From NCBI GenBank assembly GCA_029068025.1, contig JAIEDJ010000031.1, positions 1 to 11,780 on the forward strand: a stretch of 11,780 nucleotides of DNA, given 5' to 3'. The notes beneath the pieces were generated by a model. That model worked only from the letters and a program-made list of their open reading frames with translations, was not told the origin of the DNA and searched no databases. Shown here in pieces: positions 1-6,123 of this stretch. The position numbers and the translations under genes were made by a program. The stretch's first letter is position 1. Every line of letters starts with the position of its first letter. The DNA comes from Oscillospiraceae bacterium (GTDB lineage: Bacteria; Bacillota; Clostridia; Oscillospirales; Ruminococcaceae).

Positions 1-350
1 TGCTGAAGGACAACCACATCGACGCATACGGCGGTATCACAGCGGCAGTGAAGGAGCTTCGCAAAAAAGCGGGACATATGCTCCAGATCGAAGTCGAAGC
101 GCGTACTCTCGACGACGTTTATGAGGCTCTTGATTGCGGCGTGAACGTGATCATGCTCGATAATATGAGCCTTGAGGATATGAGAAAAGCCTGCGCGGTA
201 GTTGACGGCAAGGCGAAGACCGAAGCCTCCGGCAACGTAACTCTCGACAATATCCGCGCCGTTGCCGAAACAGGCGTGGACATAATCAGTCTTGGAGCGC
301 TCACCCACAGCGTAACGGCGTTCGATATTTCAATGAAATGGAGCAAGTAA
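1..350 (+). CDS. nadC: Nicotinate-nucleotide pyrophosphorylase (carboxylating), C-terminal part
   Basis: This is the 3' end of the gene for quinolinate phosphoribosyltransferase, the cytoplasmic enzyme that turns quinolinate and PRPP into nicotinate mononucleotide, CO2 and pyrophosphate in de novo NAD synthesis. The reading frame is open from base 3 to the TAA at 348-350; the N-terminal part lies outside the window. Visible family signatures, in order, are LKDNHI at the window edge, the barrel segment VIMLDNMS, the phosphate-binding-type EASGNVTLDNI, and the terminal GVDIISLGALTHS followed by DISMK. All are typical of NadC, and the C-terminus ends where the family normally ends. The codon at 48 (GTG) is internal and not a start. 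The downstream gene begins 1 nt after the stop, so the two are almost certainly cotranscribed. Confidence 0.96.
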   Translation, partial: LKDNHIDAYGGITAAVKELRKKAGHMLQIEVEARTLDDVYEALDCGVNVIMLDNMSLEDMRKACAVVDGKAKTEASGNVTLDNIRAVAETGVDIISLGALTHSVTAFDISMKWSK

Positions 351-351
351 A

Positions 352-624
352 ATGGAAGAAATAGAATTCAGATACGACACACAGCTGCTTATAGACGGCG
401 ACAGCCTTGACGAGGACGAGCTTGACGAGTATATCCGCTCACACTTCAAGGGCGATTCCCTGTTGGTAATAGCGGACGAGAACGAAAACGGCGGTTACAC
501 CGCAAAGCTGCACTTCCACACCAACGAGCCGTGGCAGATATTAGAGTACTGCCGCTCCCTCGGCGAGATCTACGATATCGTAGTAGAAGATATGAACAGG
601 CAGTCACGCGGATTAAAGGGCTGA
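352..624 (+). CDS. Stand-alone FakA middle-domain-like protein (90 aa)
   Basis: This is a small acidic cytoplasmic protein. Residues about 34-82 (GDSLLVI, then KLHFHTNEP, ILEY, LGE and VEDMNRQ) match by eye the middle domain of the fatty-acid kinase subunit FakA/YloV, which typically reads GDSLVVV...VKVHVHTNEPGKVLEY...GEL...ENMREQH. The DAK2-type ATP-binding kinase domain before it and the C-terminal region after it are both absent, so it is unlikely to be a kinase alone. From memory, the FakA middle domain holds a zinc site made of one Cys in a YCTE context and two His in HVH. Here the HxH is kept (HFH) but the Cys position reads Asp (YDTQ). The ATG is 1 nt after the nadC stop, with a GGAG Shine-Dalgarno at 340-343 inside nadC, so translation is probably coupled. 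Its role is unknown; regulatory or scaffold functions are possible. Confidence 0.8.
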   Translation: MEEIEFRYDTQLLIDGDSLDEDELDEYIRSHFKGDSLLVIADENENGGYTAKLHFHTNEPWQILEYCRSLGEIYDIVVEDMNRQSRGLKG

Positions 625-636
625 AAATCGAATAGC

Positions 637-671
637 AAAAACAGGGCGGCACGAATCATCGTACCGCCCTG
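637..671. terminator. Convergent terminator between the nadC operon and the minus-strand cassette
   Basis: CAGGGCGG (642-649) pairs with CCGCCCTG (664-671). After one mismatch, ACG/CGT extends the stem around an AATCAT loop. On the minus strand the stem is followed by TTTTTG (637-641 read in reverse), a proper U-tract, so it mainly ends the 708-2009 gene. Plus-strand termination is plausible but weaker, because only AAATTATT follows. Confidence 0.8.
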
Positions 672-707
672 AAATTATTCGGTGAATAACATCAAATCAA
701 TATTTAT

Positions 708-2009
708 TCAGTTGGAAAATCCAAGATCATTATCGTAGCCGCCAAATGACGTATCAGCCGACGAAATGATCCGCTTGGTCATTTTGCTGAGATCCAAAGG
801 CTCTGTAACAGGCTCGCCACCGTTTGACGGCTCCGAAATGATCTTCAGCTCGAAATTATCCAGGAACAAGCTGCGTTGATTCCCGTCGTCCGCGCTGAAG
901 CATATATTCATGTCGTCCGCATTGTAATACATATCCTTTTCCTCATCGGGGATCCAGACCGCAACAGCGGTGCGCTCTCCGTCAAGATACGTTATCCAGA
1001 TCTCAGGCTTGCCGTTGAGATCGGAATCGTACCGATAGACATTCAATACTCCCTCAAGCACCCGGAAATCTCTCACACCCGAAAAGAACTTCTGCTTGTA
1101 GCGCAGCTCCGTGCCATTTCCCGTGTTTTTCAGGTACAGCGACAGAGGACAATACTCGTTAAACGTAAAGCCATATTCTTCTCCTGCGGACAATCTGCCG
1201 CAGTCGCAGACAAGCAGACTCTCCTCGATAACGGGCTTTTCATCAATGTTGACATGATCATCAAGGCTGCCGAACCAATAATAAGAACTGTCTTTTTCTA
1301 TAGTTGCTACCATCAGATATGCCTTATCTCCGTAAGCGACCCCAAGATAACGCGGTCTATAGTATAGATCACAAACACGGTGAATAATATCCTCGCCGTT
1401 TTCATCGCGACCCACTGCCTTATGTTCATAGGTAGTATAGCTATATCTGTTCCTGCCGTTTTCAATGTCGTACACCTCTACATAATAAGCGCTCACATAT
1501 CCGGCGGTCACGCAGATATCCCGCTTGCCGTCCTCGTTGTAGTCATACAGAAACGCGTTAAACAAATTCGGCGCTTCGATCACTGCTTTGCCGTTCTTAT
1601 CAAGGATCCTGCCGTCATAGGTCACGCGGAAGCTTTCGCCCGGAAATTCCTCCATCTCAAACACATAATCCTCGCCCTCCACCGCCTTTCCGATATCAAG
1701 CCCATATGTTGGATCAACTTGGCTAAAATCCGGCAAAGGAAGCTCGTCATAAAAGCTGAATTTGTTACTTTGACCCCCATCCCCGGGAGACTGAACGTGC
1801 CCGCCTTGTCCGCTGCGCACATTTAAAATGACGGTCAGCGCGACAGCCGCAACCGCCAGACAAGCAGCCACAGCAGCGAACCTTTTCACGCCGGGGCGCT
1901 TACGGCGCGGCACGGGCTTAAGCTCAACAGGCTTCTGCGCCACAGGCTTTGCGCTTGCGATAAATTCATCATCAATGTCTGTGAGGGTCTCTATAATATC
2001 AAATTTCAT
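708..2009 (-). CDS. Single-pass membrane sensor / putative anti-sigma partner (433 aa, 2 repeats), cassette 1
   Basis: The gene starts (ATG) 3 nt after the stop of the upstream ECF sigma gene, with AGAGAGG as ribosome binding site, so the pair is an operon. The cytoplasmic tail (1-43) begins with DIIETLTDIDDEFIASA, a motif shared with the partners in cassettes 2 and 3. One membrane helix follows at about 44-63 (FAAVAACLAVAAVALTVIL), then an extracellular part. That part holds two units, each opening with an EFPG-like segment (EMEEFPG near 119-124, FTFNEYCP near 281-288) and carrying a metal-binding-type loop: DYNEDGKRDI at 156-165 and DSDLNGKPEI at 328-337. They resemble VCBS/FG-GAP or EF-hand-like Asp loops. 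It lacks the two extra extracellular domains of the longer paralogues. The zinc anti-sigma motif (HxxxCxxC) is absent. The anti-sigma role is inferred from position and topology. The gene ends at the terminator at 637-671. Confidence 0.75.
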   Translation of the reverse strand: MKFDIIETLTDIDDEFIASAKPVAQKPVELKPVPRRKRPGVKRFAAVAACLAVAAVALTVILNVRSGQGGHVQSPGDGGQSNKFSFYDELPLPDFSQVDPTYGLDIGKAVEGEDYVFEMEEFPGESFRVTYDGRILDKNGKAVIEAPNLFNAFLYDYNEDGKRDICVTAGYVSAYYVEVYDIENGRNRYSYTTYEHKAVGRDENGEDIIHRVCDLYYRPRYLGVAYGDKAYLMVATIEKDSSYYWFGSLDDHVNIDEKPVIEESLLVCDCGRLSAGEEYGFTFNEYCPLSLYLKNTGNGTELRYKQKFFSGVRDFRVLEGVLNVYRYDSDLNGKPEIWITYLDGERTAVAVWIPDEEKDMYYNADDMNICFSADDGNQRSLFLDNFELKIISEPSNGGEPVTEPLDLSKMTKRIISSADTSFGGYDNDLGFSN

Positions 2010-2012
2010 CGG

Positions 2013-2567
2013 TTAATAGCCTCTCTTTCGTAAGTATTCGCGCAGCTTTTGCCGCGTTCTGTTAAGTATCACCGAGACGTTGCTCTCGGAAAGCGAAAAA
2101 TCCCGGGCGATCTTGCTGACACTGTCACAATACCAATAGCGGCAGACGAAGATGCTGCGCTTCCGTTCCGGCAGCAGCTTTAAAAAAGCGTTGATCTCGC
2201 GGACAAGCTCACGGCGTTCAGCCTCGCTCTCAACGCTCGAGCCGTCCGAAACAAGCTCGGACATCTCCTCAAAGGCAAGAGCACACTCGCCGCTTCCGCG
2301 TTTGACCGCCAGCCCCTGCCGATAACGGTTTATCGCGAGATTTCTTGTGATCTTGCCCAGAAACGTCGACAGCATCTGCGGCATATGCGGCGGTATCATA
2401 TCCCAAGCCTTTAAAAACGCGTCGTTGACGCATTCCTCCGCTTCTTCCCGGGAAACAAGAATATTCACCGCGATCTTCATACAGTAGCTGTTATATTTTT
2501 CCATAGCCGCCGCTATCGCCGCTTCGCTCCGTTCCGAAAAGAGCTTCACTATTTCGCTGTCGTCCAC
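2013..2567 (-). CDS. ECF-type RNA polymerase sigma factor, cassette 1 (184 aa)
   Basis: This is a sigma-70 family factor with only regions 2 and 4, the ECF layout. Region 2 spans about 16-84 and includes AEECVNDAFLKAWDMIPPH and the -10-recognition-type segment GKITRNLAINRYR. A linker spans 85-118. Region 4 spans about 121-180, with ERKRSIFVCRYWYCDSVSKIA and the helix-turn-helix SESNVSVILNRTRQKL. I place the start at the second GTG (2565-2567), because AGGCGG lies 7 nt upstream and the resulting VDDxEIV N-terminus and spacing match both paralogues; the GTG at 2568-2570 is possible. By hand count it is identical to the cassette 2 factor at 129 of 184 ungapped positions. The membrane partner follows after 3 nt. 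Transcription probably starts from the motif at 2612-2641. Function: directs RNA polymerase to a dedicated promoter set, presumably under control of the partner. Confidence 0.92.
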   Translation of the reverse strand: MDDSEIVKLFSERSEAAIAAAMEKYNSYCMKIAVNILVSREEAEECVNDAFLKAWDMIPPHMPQMLSTFLGKITRNLAINRYRQGLAVKRGSGECALAFEEMSELVSDGSSVESEAERRELVREINAFLKLLPERKRSIFVCRYWYCDSVSKIARDFSLSESNVSVILNRTRQKLREYLRKRGY

Positions 2568-2611
2568 CACATCACCGCCTTCGCCGAAAATTTAAAGAGC
2601 CCTTTCACTTG

Positions 2612-2641
2612 TATACACAGATTATTTTAAACTATCTTACA
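2612..2641 (-). promoter_or_regulatory. Shared ECF-type promoter motif, cassette 1
   Basis: Reading the minus strand, TGTAAGAT (2641-2634), 14 nt, then TGTGTATA (2619-2612), followed by CAAGTGAAAGG. The same two blocks with the same 14-nt spacing stand before the sigma genes of cassettes 2 and 3. No good sigma-A pair fits: TTGTAA to TATACA is 21 nt. A/T tracts at 2641-2670 could act as an UP element. It lies 44 nt upstream of the GTG. Confidence 0.65.
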
Positions 2642-2680
2642 AAAAAATTGAAAACTTTTTTAATTTTTTTATAAAAACAA

Positions 2681-2704
2681 GCGCGGTGTCATCAAACACC
2701 GCGC
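2681..2704 (-). terminator. Distal terminator hairpin of cassette 2 (left copy of the duplicated hairpin)
   Basis: GCGCGGTGT (2681-2689) and ACACCGCGC (2696-2704) form a perfect 9-bp stem with a 6-nt loop. On the minus strand TTGTTTTTAT follows (2680-2671), a good U-tract. It ends transcription arriving from the 2862-5018 gene. A second copy of the hairpin lies at 2827-2850, on the other side of the palindromic element. Confidence 0.75.
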
Positions 2705-2826
2705 CAACTTGTATAAAAACCCCTCTCGGGGAGAGGGGGGAGAGATTTATGCGGGGCTCCGCCCCAACCCTCGCTTAGGGGCGCTGCCCCTAAGAACCCC
2801 GTTTTGGAACTTTATCTACAGACTAA

Positions 2827-2850
2827 GCGCGGTGTCATTCGACACCGCGC
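2827..2850 (-). terminator. Proximal hairpin downstream of cassette 2 (right copy)
   Basis: GCGCGGTGTC (2827-2836) pairs with GACACCGCGC (2841-2850): 10 bp with an ATTC tetraloop, 11 nt after the stop of the 2862-5018 gene. The minus-strand sequence after it (TTAGTCTGTAG) is not a real U-tract, so termination is probably completed by P1 or by the distal hairpin, which kept the U-tract. Confidence 0.6.
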
Positions 2851-2861
2851 CCATGCAAAAA

Positions 2862-5018
2862 TCAAATACCCAAAGATCTGTTCAGTTCCTTAAAGCTTTC
2901 GAGCGTCAGCGGCTCGCTTTGGACTTCTCCGTTGAGCACAGGATACAGCTGATCGCCCTTGACCGTCAAGGTAAACTTCTCATATGTGTAAAGATCCGAA
3001 TAACCATCATTCGCATGATCGATGATCGTGATCACTTTCACAGGAACATACTGCTCTCCCGGCTGACTGAAATGCTCAACAATGATCTCCCGCTTGCCGT
3101 CGCCGTTCATATCGAAAAGATATATGTGCTCGATAGGTGTTACGTTGGACATTCCGAACAGGTTATCCTCGCTGCCGTCCTTCAGTATAACATCTATTGA
3201 TTTTTCGCCGAAAACAAACTTCTCGCCCGGAAAGTCGTCCAAGCTCATCTCCGAAGCGATCTTCACCTCGGTTACGCCCTCATACGCCTGCCTTATATCA
3301 GTGGACTGCGACTTGACCTCGGTCAAAAGACCAATTTTAAAGGGCTGTCGCCACATCCATTTGTTGGTCGAGTATTCATACTTTTCAATATCCACGTAAT
3401 AATCACCGGACAGTTCGCCTGCGTATGCGCTGATACGATAGTCATAGCGCCCTCTGTCGGCAAGCTCATACAGCTTTCCGTTCGCGTAATCATATGCCAT
3501 AACACGCTCGTCTATGATCCCGGAGCCGATGTAGACCGTCGAGCAAAGCTCCCGCTTGCCGTCGCCGTTAAGATCGATCAGATACAGATCATTTATCGGC
3601 CAGCCCGTATACAGCACGGTATCGCTGTCGTTCACGGTAAGATTCTGTCCGTCACACTTGAATTTAACGCCGGGGAATTCGTCCATGGTGAATTCATATT
3701 CGGTACGGCTGTTGACGACCTCGATCGTATAATCCAGCCCGTAGGGTTTATAATTGTGACTGTATTCCGGTTCAGGATCCGTCACAAGCCTGATACCCGA
3801 GTGACCATTATACGTCCCAAGCGGCACATAATCCGCGATCACGGTATCCTCGGGTCTGTAACAGTTTTCATAAGTGCTGAACCGCATCGGCTGATAGTAG
3901 ACCTCTCCGGGTTTAATTACATATCTTTCCGATCCCATGGTAGTAAGACCTATATTAAGATCGGTCAATATATAGTCGCCGTTTTTAAGGTACGTAGGCA
4001 CTTCATCATGACCGCCCGATCCAATATTCATCGCCAGACCTATCGGATTATCGGTGGTATTCTCCACGACCGCCAGCACCTCAACATAATCGCCGGCCTC
4101 GTATACGCTGCGTGTAGTTCCAACAGTGAGCTTTACACCGTCAATATCCCTATATCCGACAACGTTGTACTTGATCCCCTCATACTCTACGCTGATACGG
4201 GCAAGCGTATCGGGATCGCCGTCCAGCATTTTCTGCACGTCCGGATAGACACCCACATTCATCATCACATCGAACTCATTGCGCGGATCGCACAAAATGA
4301 ACGTATTCTCATTGCCCGGGACGGTAAATCTTCCGTCATAACCGCCGAGCGAATAGTAATGGCTGCCGTTTTCGTCAAATACCTTTGTTAAAAAGTAGAC
4401 CCATTGTTCACCCTTGATCATAGGAGTAGACGACAAGCCATAGACATAACAAAGATGACCGTCATGTACGTAGTAGGTGTCACTGATAACGATCTCCGAA
4501 CCGACCTCGGCATCACCCTTGTAAACCGTGTCGATCCGCAGTTTATTATAGCTGTGCTCCATCGAGCTGTTTCTCACACCGCCTGTTAAAGGAATGCTCT
4601 GCCTTGCGTCGTCAACGAACGTTCCGACAACGATCAGATCGGCTGTCTGCGCAAGCGAATCAAAGGTACCATACACCATCCGGTCTGTCATACCACACAT
4701 ACCCAGCTTCAGCTCCGAAAAATCGCCCTCGTATTTGTATTTTGCGTCCTTCGGATAGCCGGCGCTCACGGGATCCGCGCCGCTTACCGTCTGATCCGGA
4801 TCGGCAGTCCTATCGCCGCGGCTTTTCACGGCGAACACCGCGCCGACCGCTATCCCGACCACAGCAAGGCAAGCCGCCGCTGCCGCGAGCGCCTTCCACC
4901 GGAACCGCGGGGAACGCCGCTCGGGTCTGATCTCAACCGGTCTTTGCGCCTCGGGAAAAACGTCTGTGACCAGCTCGTCATCTATACCCGTAAACGCTTC
5001 AACAAAATCATATCTCAT
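2862..5018 (-). CDS. Large single-pass membrane sensor / putative anti-sigma partner (718 aa), cassette 2
   Basis: The ATG lies 1 nt after the sigma factor stop; AGAGG 8 nt upstream serves as ribosome binding site. The cytoplasmic tail (1-42) carries DFVEAFTGIDDELVTDV, the motif common to all three partners. The membrane helix is at about 43-64. Extracellular domains follow. Domain A (about 88-290) contains ADLIVVGTFVDD, KLRIDTVYKG, VGSEIVISD and MIKGEQWVYFL. Domain B (about 293-435) is Ig-like (VKLTVGTTRSVYEAGDYVEV, VVENTT, KPGE) and resembles BsuPI-type domains. Two C-terminal repeats begin near 442 and 590 (EFTMDEFPGV; MSLDDFPGEK), with loops DLNGDGKREL at 482-491 and DMNGDGKREI at 636-645 that look like Ca2+ sites. 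No catalytic motif is recognised. Likely role: surface sensing and control of the cognate sigma factor; the ligand is unknown. Domains A and B align closely with the 999-residue paralogue. Confidence 0.78.
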   Translation of the reverse strand: MRYDFVEAFTGIDDELVTDVFPEAQRPVEIRPERRSPRFRWKALAAAAACLAVVGIAVGAVFAVKSRGDRTADPDQTVSGADPVSAGYPKDAKYKYEGDFSELKLGMCGMTDRMVYGTFDSLAQTADLIVVGTFVDDARQSIPLTGGVRNSSMEHSYNKLRIDTVYKGDAEVGSEIVISDTYYVHDGHLCYVYGLSSTPMIKGEQWVYFLTKVFDENGSHYYSLGGYDGRFTVPGNENTFILCDPRNEFDVMMNVGVYPDVQKMLDGDPDTLARISVEYEGIKYNVVGYRDIDGVKLTVGTTRSVYEAGDYVEVLAVVENTTDNPIGLAMNIGSGGHDEVPTYLKNGDYILTDLNIGLTTMGSERYVIKPGEVYYQPMRFSTYENCYRPEDTVIADYVPLGTYNGHSGIRLVTDPEPEYSHNYKPYGLDYTIEVVNSRTEYEFTMDEFPGVKFKCDGQNLTVNDSDTVLYTGWPINDLYLIDLNGDGKRELCSTVYIGSGIIDERVMAYDYANGKLYELADRGRYDYRISAYAGELSGDYYVDIEKYEYSTNKWMWRQPFKIGLLTEVKSQSTDIRQAYEGVTEVKIASEMSLDDFPGEKFVFGEKSIDVILKDGSEDNLFGMSNVTPIEHIYLFDMNGDGKREIIVEHFSQPGEQYVPVKVITIIDHANDGYSDLYTYEKFTLTVKGDQLYPVLNGEVQSEPLTLESFKELNRSLGI

Positions 5019-5019
5019 A

Positions 5020-5574
5020 TTAAAAACCTCTTTTCAACAAGTGCTCTCGCAGCTTCTGACGCGTTCGGTTAAGTATCACGGAAACGTTGCTCTCCGAAAC
5101 GGAGAATTTCTCAGCGATCCCGCGTATGCTCTCGCAGTACCAATAACGTGCAATAAAGATATTCCGCTTACGCTCCGGCAGCCTTTTCAGAAACGCGCTG
5201 ATCTCCCCGAGAAGCTCGCGGCGCTCCGCCTCGTTCTCTATGTTTGTACTGTCCGATATCACCGCCGACAGCTCCTCAAACACCAGTGTCGTATCGCCGC
5301 TGCCGCGCTTCCCGGCACGCTGATCTCTGTGTCTGTTTATCGCAATATTTCTGGTGATCTTCCCAAGGAATGCCTGAAAGTTTTCCGGATCATGCGGCGG
5401 GATAGTCTCCCACGCTTTCAAAAACACGTCGTTTACACATTCCTCCGCGTCCTCGCGCGAATACAGGATATTCACGGCGATCCTCATGCAGTAGGTCTTG
5501 TATTTTTTCATAGCCGCCGCGATCGCTTCTTCACTGCGCTCCGTAAAAAGTCTGACTATCTCGTTATCGTCCAC
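5020..5574 (-). CDS. ECF-type RNA polymerase sigma factor, cassette 2 (184 aa)
   Basis: Same two-domain ECF architecture as the other two sigma genes. Region 2 contains YCMRIAVNIL, AEECVNDVFLKAWETIPPH and GKITRNIAINRHR. Region 4 contains LPERKRNIFIARYWYCESIRGIA and SESNVSVILNRTRQKL, ending LKRGF. The open frame reaches back to 5622, but the GTG at 5572-5574 is preferred: AAAGGCGG sits 7 nt upstream, the N-terminus VDDNEIVRLF then matches the paralogues, and the longer version would begin upstream of part of the promoter motif. It is the closest relative of the cassette 1 factor (about 70% identical by hand), so these two cassettes look like the most recent duplication. Cotranscribed with the 718-residue membrane protein (1-nt gap). 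Confidence 0.92.
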   Translation of the reverse strand: MDDNEIVRLFTERSEEAIAAAMKKYKTYCMRIAVNILYSREDAEECVNDVFLKAWETIPPHDPENFQAFLGKITRNIAINRHRDQRAGKRGSGDTTLVFEELSAVISDSTNIENEAERRELLGEISAFLKRLPERKRNIFIARYWYCESIRGIAEKFSVSESNVSVILNRTRQKLREHLLKRGF

Positions 5575-5614
5575 ATCATCACCGCCTTTGGTTGAAAAAC
5601 GTCTTTCAACTATA

Positions 5615-5643
5615 ATACACACATTTTTAATGAAAATCTTACA
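5615..5643 (-). promoter_or_regulatory. Shared ECF-type promoter motif, cassette 2
   Basis: On the minus strand TGTAAGAT (5643-5636), 14 nt, TGTGTAT (5621-5615), then TATAGTTGAAAG. Blocks and spacing match the cassette 1 and 3 motifs. It lies 40 nt upstream of the GTG start. TATTAT, overlapping the second block, could also serve as a sigma-A -10, but no -35 is well placed for it. Confidence 0.65.
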
Positions 5644-5690
5644 AATAATTTTAAATAATTATAAAAAAGATACTCTATGTATAAAATCCT

Positions 5691-5744
5691 GTTTATATAC
5701 GCTATTGCAAATAACATTCTGCAATTATCTGTGGTAATATAAAC
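5691..5744. repeat. Nested inverted repeats upstream of cassette 2
   Basis: GTTTATAT (5691-5698) is mirrored by ATATAAAC (5737-5744). Inside them ATTGCA (5704-5709) is mirrored by TGCAAT (5720-5725). The outer right arm abuts the terminator stem of the small gene. No ORF is seen. It could be an operator or a folded 5' region; in AT-rich DNA part of this may be chance. Confidence 0.35.
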
Positions 5745-5781
5745 AGAGGGTATAAAGTACTGATATACCCTACACCCTCTG
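5744..5781 (-). terminator. Terminator of the small 60-aa gene
   Basis: CAGAGGGT (5744-5751) pairs with ACCCTCTG (5774-5781). On the minus strand TTTATATT follows the stem. A competing inner pairing, AGGGTATA (5748-5755) with TATACCCT (5763-5770), gives an alternative fold of the same region. It lies 24 nt beyond the stop of the 5806-5988 gene. Confidence 0.6.
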
Positions 5782-5805
5782 AAAACTGTTTGGTTGCGCA
5801 GATCT

Positions 5806-5988
5806 TTAATCTTCAAGAGATTTTTTAAAATCGTCCAAGATGTCTCTCAGCTCCGCTTTTGCCTCTTCGTTGTCAGTGTCCTTAAGCAGCTGTTCAACCC
5901 GCTTTATACGCCTTAAAAGCTGCCTGTTGTATGCGTCAAATTGCTTGTCCGTCATTCCAATAATTTCATCCACACATTTAATGTTCAT
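5806..5988 (-). CDS. Small charged helical protein of unknown function (60 aa), possibly leaderless
   Basis: This is an unrecognised small cytoplasmic protein, highly charged and probably almost all helix. The central part (DEIIGMTDKQFDAYNRQLLRRIKRVEQLLKD) and the tail (AKAELRDILDDFKKSLED) show a coiled-coil-like spacing of hydrophobic residues. It has no membrane segment and no paired cysteines. It sits between cassettes 3 and 2 with its own sigma-A promoter (5995-6023) and its own terminator (5744-5781), so it is an independent unit. No Shine-Dalgarno precedes the ATG at 5986-5988. The -10 box ends 6 nt before that ATG, which would put the transcript start at or next to the A of ATG. An internal start at ATG 5953-5955, giving MTDKQFDAY, is an alternative but also lacks a good ribosome binding site. 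The clean promoter-ORF-terminator arrangement is the main reason to call it real. Confidence 0.7.
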   Translation of the reverse strand: MNIKCVDEIIGMTDKQFDAYNRQLLRRIKRVEQLLKDTDNEEAKAELRDILDDFKKSLED

Positions 5989-5994
5989 TATTTT

Positions 5995-6023
5995 ATTATA
6001 TCACATTTTCGCTGTAATTGCAA
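5995..6023 (-). promoter_or_regulatory. Sigma-A promoter of the small gene
   Basis: On the minus strand TTGCAA (6023-6018), a 17-nt spacer (6017-6001), then a perfect TATAAT (6000-5995), with TGTGA before the -10. The predicted start is about 5988-5989, at the ATG itself. Confidence 0.8.
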
Positions 6024-6024
6024 G

Positions 6025-6062
6025 GGGCTTTGTGTGATACAAACGCGTTTTTCGCAAAGCCC
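6025..6062. repeat. Inverted repeat with inner palindrome between terminator and promoter
   Basis: GGGCTTTG (6025-6032) is mirrored by CAAAGCCC (6055-6062) around a 22-nt interior that includes the perfect palindrome AAACGCGTTT (6041-6050). It lies just upstream of the -35 of the small gene and just after the cassette 3 terminator. It could be an operator for the small gene or an unused hairpin. Confidence 0.35.
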
Positions 6063-6063
6063 G

Positions 6064-6091
6064 AAAAAAGGCGGCACAGTTAAGCGCCGCC
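6064..6091 (-). terminator. Terminator of cassette 3
   Basis: On the minus strand GGCGGCGC (6091-6084), loop TTAACT, GTGCCGCC (6077-6070), an 8-bp stem with one G-T pair, then TTTTTT (6069-6064). It stands 32 nt after the stop of the 6124-9123 gene. Confidence 0.88.
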
Positions 6092-6123
6092 CTTTGTTAT
6101 ACCGGAAGTTATATTTCCGCGAT

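Larger units (their letters stand above)
2679..2851. repeat. Palindromic intergenic element, copy 1, with 27-bp flanking direct repeats
   Basis: The core is 2706-2824 (119 bp). Its direct repeats, 2679-2705 and 2825-2851, agree at 24 of 27 positions, and each is a complete terminator-type hairpin. The core has three palindromes. P1 is 2720-2738, an 8-bp stem CCCCTCTC/GAGAGGGG with AAAAA at 2715-2719; on the minus strand this is a terminator with its U-tract. P2 is near 2753-2765, GGGGC-TCC-GCCCC. P3 is 2774-2794, a 9-bp stem with loop GCT. The core aligns along its whole length with 10356-10473. No ORF lies inside it. It fills most of the gap between the cassette 1 promoter and the cassette 2 stop. 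Confidence 0.8.

Noticed and set aside
1840..1880. Lipobox-like VAAC/AAAC followed by LAV in all three membrane partners
   Set aside because: The Cys is at the start of the hydrophobic segment and more than 45 residues from the N-terminus, whereas a lipobox ends a signal peptide. A plain transmembrane helix explains it better.
2612..2619. Ordinary sigma-A promoter for the cassette 1 sigma gene
   Set aside because: TATACA has no -35 at 16-18 nt resembling TTGACA, and the conserved blocks shared by the three cassettes do not line up with sigma-A hexamers.
2706..2824. Riboswitch in front of a gene
   Set aside because: Both copies lie downstream of genes on the minus strand, and P1 plus its U-tract forms a terminator at the end of transcription units. 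No conserved ligand core is recognised.
2679..2851. CRISPR-like or phage attachment interpretation of the duplicated hairpins
   Set aside because: There are only two repeat copies around one core, the core recurs at a second locus, and no cas or integrase gene is present.
3756..4391. Long plus-strand open frame (about 211 codons) opposite the 718-residue gene
   Set aside because: It is antisense to a protein with clear paralogy and domain motifs, has no ribosome binding site, and its translation has no recognisable fold. The same applies to the plus-strand frames at 876-1367, 1380-1826, 4966-5595, 6820-7455, 9013-9564, 9228-9698 and 10960-11688.
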